DNA from: Dermatophagoides farinae
Taxonomy: Eukaryota > Arthropoda > Arachnida > Sarcoptiformes > Pyroglyphidae
DNA length: 64,000 nucleotides
NCBI RefSeq assembly: GCF_024713945.1
Contig: NC_134678.1
Location: forward strand, 6,138,001-6,202,000
Reading direction: 5' to 3'
A program made the translations under genes and the position numbers. This document shows positions 12,195 through 23,953 of this stretch, in pieces; within the stretch, counting starts at the first letter, position 1, and the number at the start of each line of letters is the position of its first letter. Under the pieces are notes generated by a model. That model saw nothing but the letters and a program-made list of their open reading frames with translations, made no database searches and was not told the origin of the DNA.

Positions 12195-13449
12195 ATGTGG
12201 CCTTATATGATTCATTTTCGTTCTCGTACCTTGGCCTATGTAGCCATCATATTGATAGTGATATATTGTTGGCATCATATGTTCAATATTGAAAATGTTG
12301 CTCATCTACATTCGTATCATTTATCTCATGTAAATTTTAAACATTTGCTGATCGGTTAGTATGAATAAGAAGATATTTTTTTTGATGAAATTTTTGATCG
12401 TTTTTTATTTTGAAATTCTATAGCTTGTGTACTTGCAGCAAAAGAAGGTGGTATAGAAGTGAAAAAAGCTCGTCAATCAACCGATTTAATGATCCATATA
12501 AAGGGTAAAACTAGAGAAGGAATCGATGATATTCTCACCATTGGTCAGTTTTTTTTCTTTTAGTTTATGTTGTTGATTTTTAATTTTCATAATCTAAATT
12601 GGTATAGGTGATAAAAGGTCAAATGTTGTTATGGTCAATTCATTGCTGTATACTATACCGGGAATAAAAATCGTTTCAGAGGAAACATTCCAAAGTGATG
12701 ATATGATTGAATTATTAAATGTAGAAAAATATCTACGAAATCCTGAATTTTCAACTATACCAGATGATATTGAACTTAATATTGAAGATTTAACCGTTTG
12801 GATTGATCCATTGGATGCTACAAAAGAATATGGTGAAGGTCTTACACATTTTGTCACGACAATGGTTTGTGTTGCTCGTCGTGGTGAACCAATCATCGGT
12901 GTGATACATTTACCATTCGAATCAAAAACCTATTGGGCAACTAAATTTGGTATCGATAAAAAATTATTGAGCTCAAAATTTTCATTCAACAAAAATGATC
13001 ATCCTGATCAGAATTCCTCATTAGCTAGTCTTCATCAAAATGACATTCGTATAATAATATCTCGTTCTCATAAAGGTGATATTGAAAAATGGATACAAGA
13101 CAGACAACATTTGTACAACAGAAACAGCAGCGGTGGCAATCAAACACTACGAAATAACGTGACATTTATTGAAGCGGCCGGTTCCGGTTATAAAACATTA
13201 CAATTATTGCAAGGACAGGCCGATATCTATTTGCATAAGACATATATCAAAAAATGGGATGTTTGCGCACCAAACGTCATGGTTAAATATCTATCCATTG
13301 GTGGTGGTGGTGGTACGATGACCACATTGAAAGGCGATTTAATTGATTATAGTTTTCATTCGGATGCTCTTATCAAAGATGGTATATTTGCAACAATGAA
13401 TGCCAATCTAGTCAAATGGCGTGATAATGTCATCAATGAACGTGTTTAG
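12195..13449 (+). CDS. BPNT2: Golgi PAP phosphatase (BPNT2 / IMPAD1)
   Basis: Golgi-resident 3'-phosphoadenosine-5'-phosphate phosphatase; it removes the PAP left by lumenal sulfotransferases, so it supports glycosaminoglycan sulfation. Three exons: 12195..12354, 12424..12543, 12608..13449; 1122 nt, 373 aa (human 359). Residues about 11-30 form a signal anchor (TLAYVAIILIVIYCW), fitting a type II membrane protein. The metal-binding motifs of the inositol-monophosphatase fold are present: the E-E pair in IVSEET, WIDPLDATKEY, and IKKWDVCAPN near the C-terminus. KGKTREGIDD matches the family KSKGKTREG block. A heparan sulfate 3-O-sulfotransferase, whose reaction makes PAP, is encoded 15 kb away, but that is probably chance. 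Confidence 0.94.
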
Positions 13450-14508
13450 TTATAAAATAATTCTATGAATTATTACATTTTTTTTCAAATGACTGGCATC
13501 ATTTTGTTATCCGTTTTTTTTTGTTCATTTACCCATAATGCCTTTCAATTCATTCATTGTTTTTTTTAAATTATTAAAACGTTAATAATTCATATGACAA
13601 ATATCAATAGATTTTGTCCGTCTGTTTTTTTTTTTTGCTAATGATGTTGCGATGAATGTGAGTAAGGATTTGCAAAACAAAACAAAAAAAAAATCCAAAT
13701 TGGAATCATTTTTTAAAGATTAAATATTTATTCATTCAAAAAAAAATCCATCTTTTTCATTCATTCATTTTATACTATATAGAATATTCTATCGAAAGTC
13801 TGTGTGTGTGTGTTGGACACTCATACACACACACACACACATTTATATATACTTTTCATATAACAACAACAAATAAATAAATGGTTCTTGTTCCAAAATT
13901 CCGGAATGCGATTGCTCCAAACTTGATCATCATCATCATCATCTTCATCATCATCATCAAAATCATCATCGTTCTTCACCGTAATGATCTGTATGTATTT
14001 ATGTGTGTGTGTGTGTGTGTGTCTCATAATTTCACTCAATCACATTCATTGTTGAGTTCAAGAGTCAAGGATTCTTCTTCAAAAGATATTGTCCGATTTT
14101 TATCCAGTTTGCCTATAAAAATTGTTTTTTGTTATTATTTTCTTGTTTTCATCCAATATTGTTTAGTGATTATTTTTCCATTTGATTAATTTTATCTGAT
14201 AATATAATTATGATCATCATCTTTATCTATTGTATCGTTGAAATTTAGATATTCATTTTTCAAAAAAAACCAACTACATCGCTTCCGGCCATATCATGTG
14301 TCTATGATTATGATTCACATCATCATTATCATCGCCATTTCTATTATTTGCATTGGAATTGAAACACTGGAAATAAAAATCCTAAATCCAAAAGCAAATT
14401 ATTAGCAAAATTTATTGTGATTTCATCTCATCATCATCATTATAATTATTCATTGTATCATCATTGTCATCAACATCATCGTTTTTTTTCATTCATTTTT
14501 TCTAGTGC
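13450..14508. other. Intergenic: BPNT2 3' flank and RGS 5' region
   Basis: Low-complexity AT-rich DNA with CA/TG runs at about 13801-13842 and 14004-14022 and a CAT-rich block at 13928-13970. An acceptor-like CTAG ends at 14505, three bases before the RGS start codon, so the RGS gene probably has an upstream non-coding exon in or before this stretch; I could not place its donor. Confidence 0.5.
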
Positions 14509-16808
14509 ATGGCATATAGTCATACTCGTCGACATCTTAAGGCACTTTCGGAGGCCTCAAATTCCGCTGGCAATAATGGTGATGGTTCATCACAAAATGA
14601 TTCCACTAATCATTGTGAAAATTGGAATCCTAATCAAATCGTTTACAATAAGGTGAGATTTTTTCATCATTAAATTTCTTATAATTTAAAAATCTTTTTT
14701 TTTTGGTGAAATTCAAATCATATCTTTTTTTTAGATGGAACAAATCATTGACAAAATGCAAGATGAACAAACTGGAGTGCCAGTTCGAACAGTTAAAAGT
14801 TTCATGTCCAAAATACCCAGTGTTTTCAATGGTTTGTTTATACGTTAATGAAATACGTTGATATTTAAAAAAAAATTAAACATTGATTCTAATTTCAGGA
14901 TCTGATTTGATTGCCTGGATGATGCGTGAACTTGATCTTGATGATCAACAAGAAGCATTGCATCTAGCAAATCTAATGGCTTCACATGGCTATTTTTTTC
15001 CAATTGATGATCACGTTTTATGGTATATAAAAAAAAGAAATTTTTGTTCAATTCGTGTATTTACTTCTTTTTTTTTTTTTTTGATTTTCATTCATCAGTG
15101 TCAAAGCTGATAATACATTCTATCGTTTTCAAACACCATATTTTTGGCCTTCAAATTGTTGGGAACCTGAAAATACCGATTATGCGGTATATCTTTGTAA
15201 AAGAACAATGCAGAACAAAACTCGCCTAGAGCTGGCTGATTATGAAGCAGAAAATTTGGCTAGATTACAAAAAATGTTTAGCCGAAAATGGGAATTCATT
15301 TTTATGCAAGCTGAAGCTCAAGCCAAGTAAGATACAATTTTGATGTAGAAAAATTTTCAATTTATTTTTTTTCTTTGTATAACATTCAGAGTCGATAAGA
15401 AACGTGATAAATTGGAAAGAAAAGTTCTTGATTCTCAGGAGCGAGCATTTTGGGACGTTCACAGGCCGGTTGTATGATTATTCTAAAATCCATTTAAAGT
15501 TCATCAAATTGAAATATATTTTTCTTTTCATCATAATAGCCTGGAAGTGTCAATACTACTGAAATCGATATAAAGAAAGCCTGTCGTATGCACAAACCTT
15601 TGAAAAGTTCAAAAGTGAAAATATCAACGGTTAGTATAGTTAAATTAGTAGCCAACTTTTTCCAAAATTTTATGTTCATTAGCATTTGGCATGTTCTGTT
15701 GGTGGTGGTCGTATCAGTCCAGTAAACGAAGCAGAAAAGATTGAAATCCTCAAACGTGAATGTGATTCTTTACGTATACGATTGGATCATAGGATTGGCG
15801 GTGTAAAGATTAGCAAAATAACCGAATCTTATTCGGCATTTTATGAACAATGGGCCGAATATGATCCATTCGTAACGCCTTTGGAGCCCAGTAAAGGGGT
15901 AAATGTTTTTTTTAAATAAAAATAAAATAATGCTCTATTTTAACTGACTGATTCATTTTTTGTAATTTTTATAGACTCCACTCAACCCATGGATTAGTGA
16001 TTCACCCGAATTTTGGGAAATGGAAAGACAAACGTTAGTCATGAAAAAAATTTCAATTTTTTTTCAGTGTTTTTAAATTATTTTTTAATAACAAAATAGG
16101 AAAGATGTTCCTTGTCGTCGTGTTAGACGTTGGGCATTTTCACTCAAGGAATTACTAAAAGATGCAGCCGGAAGAGAACAATTTTTTAAATTTTTAGAAA
16201 AAGAATTTTCTGCCGAAAATCTTAAGTAATTTATTGTCATGAATATATATTATATATTAAAATGAATAAATCTAATTATGAATTTTTTTCAATTCTAGAT
16301 TCTGGGATGCAGTCCAAGAATTAAAGTGTGTCCATACAAAAGATGTTGCTAGCAAAGTACAAGAAATTTGGAACGAATACTTGGGTTCTGGTAAATATCT
16401 CCATTATTATCCATCAATGAATATTTTTTTTTCATTATTCTTCATCATAGATGCCAATTGTCCAATAAACATTGATTCCAAATCATATGAAATTACCAAG
16501 AAAAACATGGAAAACAATCCTAATAATCGATGGATATTTGATGAAGCAGCCGGACATGTTTATCAATTAATGAAAAATGATTCATATCCTCGTTATTTAC
16601 GTTCAGACATGTATAAAGAATATCTGAACGGTACCAAGAAAAAAGTAATATATTAAAATCACAAAATGTTCAATTTTTATTATTTAATCATTTTTTTTTA
16701 AAAAAAAATTAGACTTCAGTAAAAGGTTTTCGTGGTGTGATATTCACAGCAAAAAAAGTCAGTGATCAGCTCACAGCAAATTCCAATAATCCTTCATCAC
16801 TCACATAA
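14509..16808 (+). CDS. RGS7: R7-family regulator of G-protein signalling (RGS7-like)
   Basis: GTPase-activating protein for Gi/o alpha subunits that works as an obligate complex with Gbeta5. Twelve exons: 14509..14652, 14735..14831, 14899..15022, 15099..15326, 15390..15471, 15540..15629, 15683..15898, 15975..16033, 16100..16225, 16299..16390, 16451..16644, 16713..16808; 1548 nt, 515 aa. Order of domains: DEP ([20 protein letters not shown]), DHEX ([20 protein letters not shown], then [20 protein letters not shown]), GGL (about residues 260-330, including AEYDPFVTP and NPW) and RGS ([20 protein letters not shown], then [10 protein letters not shown]). DEP and DHEX are almost identical to vertebrate RGS7, so strong constraint is evident. 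The start is the first ATG after an acceptor, 3 nt in; upstream splicing could add or change N-terminal residues. Confidence 0.95.
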
Positions 16809-17783
16809 AAAAAACTATCATAATTAACATCACCATCATCATCATCATTATCATTAATTGTTTTGCGGCCAAAATGTTCATCACTCAAAATAGACAGACT
16901 ATCTGAATTCCTATTTAAAAAAAAAATATGAAACAGAAACAAAAAAAAAATAATGTTAATTTTTTTTTTCGTTTCTTGGTTGGCTGTGATGATGATTTAT
17001 TCTAATTCAATGATCGACGATGACAAAGCCTGCCGACAAATCGTTTCATTTATTTTAATAAATAATTATCTTCATTTTTCTTCATTATAATTAATTTCCC
17101 TTTTCGTTTGTTTTTTTTTTTTGCAAACTCTTGATCATATCCGATTATTATTATTATTATTATATAAATAGAGAAACATTCGATTTTTTAAAACAAACAA
17201 ACAGAAATGAAACAAAACAAAACAAAACAAAAAATTGAATCAAAACAAGATCTCTTCATTGAACCTGTGTATGTTGTGTTTACAGCGAAAAATATAGGAA
17301 CAGAATAAAAAAAAACAACCAATGAATTTCCTGTAATTGATATTCAATTCATATAAATTCAATTGTTTTTTTTCCATCTGTTTATTTTCAAAATTCTAAT
17401 CTCTCTTTAAATTATTTCCAAAAAAAAAAAAAAAATTTTCCTTCCCTTACATTCTGTGGTCATCATCATCATCATCATCATCATTCGTATCGATTTGATT
17501 CTGTTCATTTTATATAATCTCAATCAAATGTTGTCAAATATTCTTAATTCTTATTTGCGCACCCATTCACACACAGACACACCTACACACACACACACAC
17601 GGACAAATGCCAACACATAAACATATAAAGATTTAAATGACACAAAATAACACTGAACATGTTAGCAATTATTTTATTATCAATTATAAATTGAATTCAT
17701 TGATGATTTAAATTGAGAAAAAAAAATTTTAAATATTAATAAAAATTCCTAATTATTATGATTTAAAAAAAAAAATTTGTCTA
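16809..17783. other. Convergent spacer between RGS and UBE2C
   Basis: Non-coding spacer expected to hold the 3' UTRs of both convergent genes. AATAAA at about 17057-17062 (+) may serve the RGS transcript. There is a CAT-repeat at 17461-17483, a CA-rich run near 17583-17600, and TTTATT (AATAAA on the minus strand) near 17673, about 105 nt past the UBE2C stop. No coding signal seen. Confidence 0.55.
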
Positions 17784-18412
17784 TTATTCATGAATTTCAA
17801 GTTTAACTTTTTCAAGTACATATTTTCGATAATCTTGATGGCCCCATAATCGTGCCGCTTGTTGATCCAATGGTGAATCTAGATTCGGTTCACCAAGCAA
17901 TGATTGTATTGATAATAAAATAGTTCGAACATCGTATAATGCTGACCAATTTTCCTATGAGAAAAAGAAAATTAACAAATAAAAACCACATCCATAACGA
18001 AGAAAAAAAAGATGAATTACCTTTAGGATATCCAAACAAATATCGCCCATAGGACTAATATTAGGATGGAAACAATGATTTAAAAATTTTACATTCGGTG
18101 CTTTGAATGGATAATGTGCACTAAATTTTATAATCATTCTATACGATAGTTTATCATATACGGTATCTTTTGGTCCATCAATCGTAGCAATCCATCTGAA
18201 AAACATAAATATGATTATGAAGAAAAAAAAATCAAATTGATCAAAAATATTGACCTGAAAAGATTTTCACCATCCGGAAATGCCGATATAGATTTATCAC
18301 CGAAGACCATTAATTCCATTAGTTCTTTTTGTAAACGTTTTACGGCGGCTGATCTATCGACATTCATGTCTTTGGATTTTGGTGAATAAATATCCAGATT
18401 AGTTAAACTCAT
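17784..18412 (-). CDS. UBE2C: Ubiquitin-conjugating enzyme E2 C (UBE2C, APC/C E2)
   Basis: E2 that starts ubiquitin chains on anaphase-promoting-complex substrates (cyclins, securin). Exons 18255..18412, 18021..18195, 17784..17954; 504 nt, 167 aa. Markers of the UBE2C subfamily are [20 protein letters not shown], the catalytic region [16 protein letters not shown] (active Cys in GDICLD) and [20 protein letters not shown]. The N-terminal extension of about 25 residues before the UBC fold is typical of UBE2C. It lies head-to-head with UFSP2, with 323 bp between start codons. Another mitotic regulator, the BUBR1-like gene, is 2.6 kb further right, without evidence of co-regulation. Confidence 0.94.
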
Positions 18413-18735
18413 ATTTTCGTTGTAAATTGAGAAGCTAAAAAAAAATTTTGATCACAAAATGATGTCGTCTAAAGTTTGTTATACTGATGTTCAATGCAAC
18501 AATGAAATGACTGATTGAGTGAAAAAAAAACCGTTTTTTTAAATGCTTGCTGCATGCAGCTTGAACAGGGTGTGTGATTTTTGAATTTTTCCATCGGCCA
18601 ATCAGAAACGTTTTTCTTATTGTCAATCCATAAACAACGTTACAAATTTCAAAGGTCTATGTTTATTTGAATTTGACACGTGTACTCTTTTTAACACATT
18701 TCCATTTTCTTTTGACTAATCTAAATTCGTTAACA
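18413..18735. promoter_or_regulatory. Divergent promoter spacer UBE2C / UFSP2
   Basis: The only DNA between two start codons facing away from each other (323 bp). It should contain both promoters and 5' UTRs. It has more mixed sequence than the surrounding low-complexity spacers, for example around 18541-18620, but I recognise no TATA box or defined factor site. Confidence 0.5.
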
Positions 18736-20587
18736 ATGTCAGGCGGTAAAATATATAAATTCATCGATACTTTACAAAAAGTAATTATCAATTTATGATC
18801 ATCAAAATATTCCTCATTTTTTTTAAATTTTCAATTATAATAGAGATTACAACAATGGAATTTTCAAAATTCGAAAAAAGGCATCATATTTGGCTATACA
18901 TCAGCTTTGCAAAATAACTGTTGTTATTGTATGGGTTGTACAGAGAATTTAAATGATATTCCATTCGGAAATAATTTAATTGGAGCCTATTTTCTTGAAT
19001 CATTTGATGAAGATTCGATTGTCGTTTTCTGCAACGAGCTTAGTAAAAACAAAACATCTGGTAAACTTTTGGTTTATAATTACAATGAAAACATTGAAAA
19101 AATTTCATTGTTTGATATAAAATCAAAAAAATTAATCGATTATACTATTGAAATTGTCGATCATCAAGTAGCTTTGGAGCCATTAATACAAATAAAATTG
19201 GATGTAAATTTCAAACTTAATATTTCCTTTGAAGATTCGATTCCAACCACTAATATATCTTCTATCATTGAACAATTAAATAGTTGGATTTTTCGTCTTG
19301 ATATGTCTTCATTTAAAATAAATGGAAAAGAAGAAAATTTGAATGGAATTTGTATTGAAGATCTTTATAATCAAATTGAACAATTTGAAGAATTACAAGA
19401 TTTACAAATACCGACAAATATGAAGAAGAAAATGATCGAAAAATCTCAACGACAATTACGTAGCCGAAAAAGTATTCTGCAATTTAAATTGGATAATAAT
19501 ATCGAAAAATCTGATAGCCCTGAAAAATTTGAAGAAAATCAAAAATATGATTTCATTTTCAACTTGAAGATGTTTTACTTGTTACAGCTGCAGAATAATT
19601 TACAACAATTGTATAAGATATTTATAAATTCTTTGACCAAAATGTTAACATTGATGCAAAAATATTTTGATGACAATCCAGAAAAGAAATGTCCATTACA
19701 AATTCCTCAAGTGGTCAATTTTTATGAACCAAACATTTACACTCACATTATCACCATTCTTTATCACGATTTGGATTCAATCGAAATATACAAGGATCAA
19801 CGAAAATCATTACATCTTAAATATTTAGTGCCAATGTTGAGACCGACATTTAAATTGGCCAATGCCATTGGACGTGATTTTTCTGGAAAAAAATTAATGA
19901 ACGTTCATGTTGGACTACAATCCAGCATTAAAAATGGTCAATGTTATATAGTTAAAGGAAAATATTCTTACCATCATTACAATCAAGATCATATGGATGA
20001 TTCTGGCTGGGGCTGTGCATATCGATCATTGCAGACTATTATTTCTTGGTTTCAAATACAAGGCTATATTGATATAGAAACAGTGCCTACTCATAAAGAA
20101 ATTCAACAGGCTTTAATTGATGTCGGTGATAAACCACCAAACTTTTTAGGTTCATCCAAGTGGATAGGTTCTCAGGAAGTATGCTATGTTTTGAGCCATT
20201 TGTATGATATACAATCAAAGATTATTTTTATCAATTCTGCAACCGAATTATTGGATAAGGCTAGAGATTTGATTAAACATTTTTCCACTAATGGAACACC
20301 AATAATGATTGGTGGTGGTGTATTGGCACATACTATTATTGGTGTCGATTTTAATGAAGCTACTGGTGATGTAAAATATTTGGTTCTTGATCCTCATTAT
20401 ATAGGTGATGAAAATCTAAATAACATACACAAAAAGGTAAGAAAATCAAATGATCTTTCAATCGTCGAATATTAATTCCAAAATTTTCTAACTTATCAAG
20501 GGTGGCTGTGCTTGGAAACCGGTGACATTCTGGGATAAAAATTCATTCTATAATCTTTGTTTGCCACAGGTGTCAGAAGATTTTTAA
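18736..20587 (+). CDS. UFSP2: UFM1-specific protease 2 (UFSP2)
   Basis: Cysteine protease that matures UFM1 and removes it from ER-bound ribosomes and other targets. Exons 18736..18780, 18844..20436, 20501..20587; 1725 nt, 574 aa, about 100 residues longer than the human enzyme. The C-terminal peptidase C78 domain shows the catalytic Cys in [15 protein letters not shown], the oxyanion-region [14 protein letters not shown], and the D-P-H dyad in [10 protein letters not shown]. The last exon [18 protein letters not shown] matches the family C-terminus. The N-terminal half is divergent and Lys/Asn-rich, carrying most of the length difference. The short first exon encodes only 15 residues (start MSGGKIYKF). 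Confidence 0.94.
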
Positions 20588-20981
20588 TGAAATTTTTTTA
20601 ATGGATTATATTCTATTATTATTATTATTATCTATTATAGTTATCTAATTTTATTCATTAACAATATTTTTATTTTTTATGAAATAATCTACATTGAAAT
20701 AAAAGGAAAAATTTCCAGTAAGACTTCGCTTTCGCTTCACAATCAAAATTCATAGAGAATTAACGCCGGGTTTAGCGAGATTTTACTGTGCATTGAAAAT
20801 TTAAAAAAAAATGCGAAAAATCATTGAAATTTACGTATTATATGAGTGAACCATGAGCAACCAACAAGCAAATTGAAAAAAGTTCGTTGAAAATCTAGCG
20901 CGCCACTCGTGAGCTTCAACAATTTCATTGTGATGAAATCTTTTTGATTTGATTGTTTATAATTGTACTTCAAATAAAATT
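20588..20981. other. Spacer UFSP2 - BUBR1-like
   Basis: 394 bp between two genes on the same strand. The first third is AT-rich and includes AATAAA near 20697-20703, a plausible UFSP2 poly(A) signal. The part from about 20,740 to 20,930 has several CpGs and is a good place for the promoter of the next gene. No coding content seen. Confidence 0.45.
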
Positions 20982-23868
20982 ATGGATGAACTTCTTGAAA
21001 CAACTAAAGAAAATGTTCAACCCTTGCGTCAAGGAAGAAAAATAGAAGAATTAAAAGCAACATTGTCCACTGACATAATTGAAAATAATAACCGACGTGA
21101 AATGATTAAACAGTAAGTTTGTGGATCACTGAAATGGATTAATCCTTTTTTGATTGAATATTTTATTTGTATAGAAAATTCGAAAAAGATATCAAACAAT
21201 CAAGCAATGATGATGATGAACTTTTCGAAACGTATGCTAAATACATTGAATGGATCCAACAAAATTATCCGCGTGGAGGCAAAGAAATAAAATTCTCGGA
21301 GATACTAGAGAAATGTATCAAAACATTTTTCAACAAAAAACGATATCAAAATAATGAGCGGATGCTATCAATTTTTCTTTGTTACACCAACATCGTCGCC
21401 AATCCACAGGATGTTTTTAAAGTTTTTTACAAGCAAAATTTTGCAAAAAAATTATCCACTTTTTATATTGAATGGGCCTACCTCTTTGAAATGCAAAATA
21501 AATACAAGCAAGCTATACAAGTTATAAAATTAGGCATTGAAAATGAAGCTGAACCATTGTCCCGTTTGAAGCAAATATTGAATGATCTTGAAGTTAGAAC
21601 AATGCGTTTTGTTATTTCAAATCCTGAAGAACCTGTGAGTGAGAGAAAAGCATTAAATAAATTGAAAACAATAAAAGATTCAGAAGGCAAATCGTCAGCC
21701 CCTGTAAAAAGAACATTAATTGAAGATAATAATGGCATTGATAAAATATTTTCTGATAATATTCCTAAAAATGATAATGTACCAGTTAAAATCTATACAG
21801 AAAATGAAACTGCTTCGCACCCACCAGTTGATAATGATAATGAAGAAATAAATAAATTCTATTTCAATCAAAAATTAAAAGAAAATGAGATGAAAACCCA
21901 TCAATGGAAAGGGAACAAACTCGATATTAAAAAAGCACAAACAAAAAATATCGAAAAATTTGAAATATTTTGTGATTCTAACAATGATATTGCTAAAAAT
22001 ACTCATTCAGATGAACCGAAATATCCCGTCGTGATTTTTGGTGATAAAGAAAAATTGAAAGGCTGGATCTTGTACGATCGATTCGATGAAATATATCGCA
22101 ATGGAACAGAATATTCTCTAGAAGAAATCAAGTACCAAAAATGGGTTGAAGACCAAGAATTGAAAAAACAAAAACCAAATGCTCCTGTTGTTGATCTAAA
22201 AAATTCGGAACCAGAAACCGCGAAATTATTATTCAGCGATACAAAAAATTTATCGCAAATGATTTCTTCATTATTCAATGGTACATTGTGCAAAACAATG
22301 AATCAGACCCATTTAGAAAGATCACCAACTACGCAAGAAAAATTTGAAATATTTCAAGATGATCAAAAAAAATTGGGCTCAACCTTTAACGAAAACAATG
22401 AATTAAAATCTTGTTCATCATCTACGCCTTTTCAAAACAAGACTTTAAAATTACAACAAAATCTAGCCATGCTACCATTAAATAATAAACCTAATTATGT
22501 TGATGGAATTACAGCCAAATTAAGCCCTATTGTAGAATTAAGTCGTGAAGAATATAGTAAATCATCGTCATCTTCATCATCATCATCATCATCGTCTGGT
22601 ACCATCATGAGCAGTCTTACCACCAAAAAAGTCCTTCTTTATGATAAAATTTATCCATTTGATTCTTATAATCGAAAAAAAATACTATCAGCCATTTCCG
22701 ATCCTGTCGAATTTCGCATGGGTTATTATAAAAAAAATCAGATACTTCCTGCGTTTAATTTATATCAATTTTTTGAATTTTTTGGCCAAAATTATATTAT
22801 TGATAGTGGGTGTAAAAGTAATACTAACGAATTCTATGTTTTTGAAAGATTATCAAATGATTTGGATATGATTACGGGCAATTCAAAACGTTTCATAAAA
22901 TTGTCTCGTTGTCTGGATTATTGGGAATTCTACATCTATGATGAATTGAAACGACGACTATTTCAGAATAATTGCGGCACAGACATTGTAAGATTTTTGA
23001 AATATAATTTTAAATTAAAAAAATTTTCATATTTATTCATTCTTTCGATTATAGGAAATATCGGTGTTATCATTAGATCGGATCATTTTCTATAGTAATG
23101 GTTATATATCTTTTTACAACGATGTCGATTGGAATTTTTCCATCCAAAACTTGATGAAAACACTTGATTGTAAGCAAAGCAAATTTCCTGAAATATTCAT
23201 AGCACTTGTTGCTTTAGAATTGATATTGATAATCAAAAAATTACATGAATGTGGTATTATTCATGCGAATATTTCAATCGAAAATGTTATTTTATCTTCA
23301 ATGTAAGTATGCAAAAGTTTGATTTTTCATAGCCTTTCAATTTTGTCATTACTTATGTTTTAAGTGACCAAGACGATATCAATGCGTTGCCGAAACAAAC
23401 ATCTATTAAACTAATAGATTTTTCACAAGCGATCGATATGAAAGTTTTGCCTGATGATGTTACATTCGACATTAATACAATTAAAAATCATGATGATAAT
23501 GAAGTATTCTGGGAAATTTTACAACCGAAATCTTGGAATTATCAGGTATTATTTTTGTCATTGTTTTGAAAACTTTTTAGTTAATTTCATTAAATTTTCA
23601 GATCGATTGGATTGGCTTCTTGAATTGTATCCATATGATGGCATTTGGTTTCCGATTGAAAATCAAAAAACAAAACCAGGTCATAGTAATGGAAAATTCT
23701 TTTGATCACAACCTATCTATTCTGAATCCAATATTTAATCAACTTTTAAATTTGGCTGCCAATCAGAAACCAAATCTTGACGTTCATATTACGGAATTGA
23801 TCAATTTCATCAAATTAAATACCAACAAAGTAGAATGGCAAAAATTTGATTTCAACTTTCTCAGTTAA
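20982..23868 (+). CDS. BUB1B: BUBR1-like (MadBub) spindle checkpoint protein with degenerate kinase
   Basis: Mitotic checkpoint complex subunit that inhibits APC/C-Cdc20. Exons 20982..21112, 21175..22987, 23055..23302, 23365..23545, 23602..23868; 2640 nt, 879 aa. Residues 9-17 are TKENVQPLRQGRK in register, the KEN box and flank of vertebrate BUBR1. Next comes the Mad3/Bub1 TPR domain (YAKYIEWIQQNYPRGGK through FYIEWAYLFEMQNKYKQAI). Mid-protein there are two FxIFxD segments resembling ABBA motifs (KFEIFCDSNND, KFEIFQDDQKK) and a GLEBS-like Bub3-binding stretch (GTEYSLEEIKYQKWVEDQE). The C-terminal kinase fold has WEFYIYDELK and WNYQIDWIGF as in BUB1, but the catalytic loop reads HANISIEN, with Asn instead of the catalytic Asp, and the DFG-equivalent reads DFS. 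I infer a pseudokinase, as in BUBR1. Confidence 0.9.
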
Positions 23869-23953
23869 AAACATTGATTGTAAATTGATTTGTTGTTATT
23901 CTTAAAATTAATCAATGACTATTATTATCTTTGAATTTATTCAATGAAAAAAT

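Noticed and set aside
13821-14189. ORFs on both strands over the CA and CAT repeats
   Set aside because: Translated microsatellites only (HTHTH, DDDDD, IIII).
22003-22293. 96-codon ORF on the minus strand inside the BUBR1-like gene
   Set aside because: Shadow of a conserved coding exon on the other strand.
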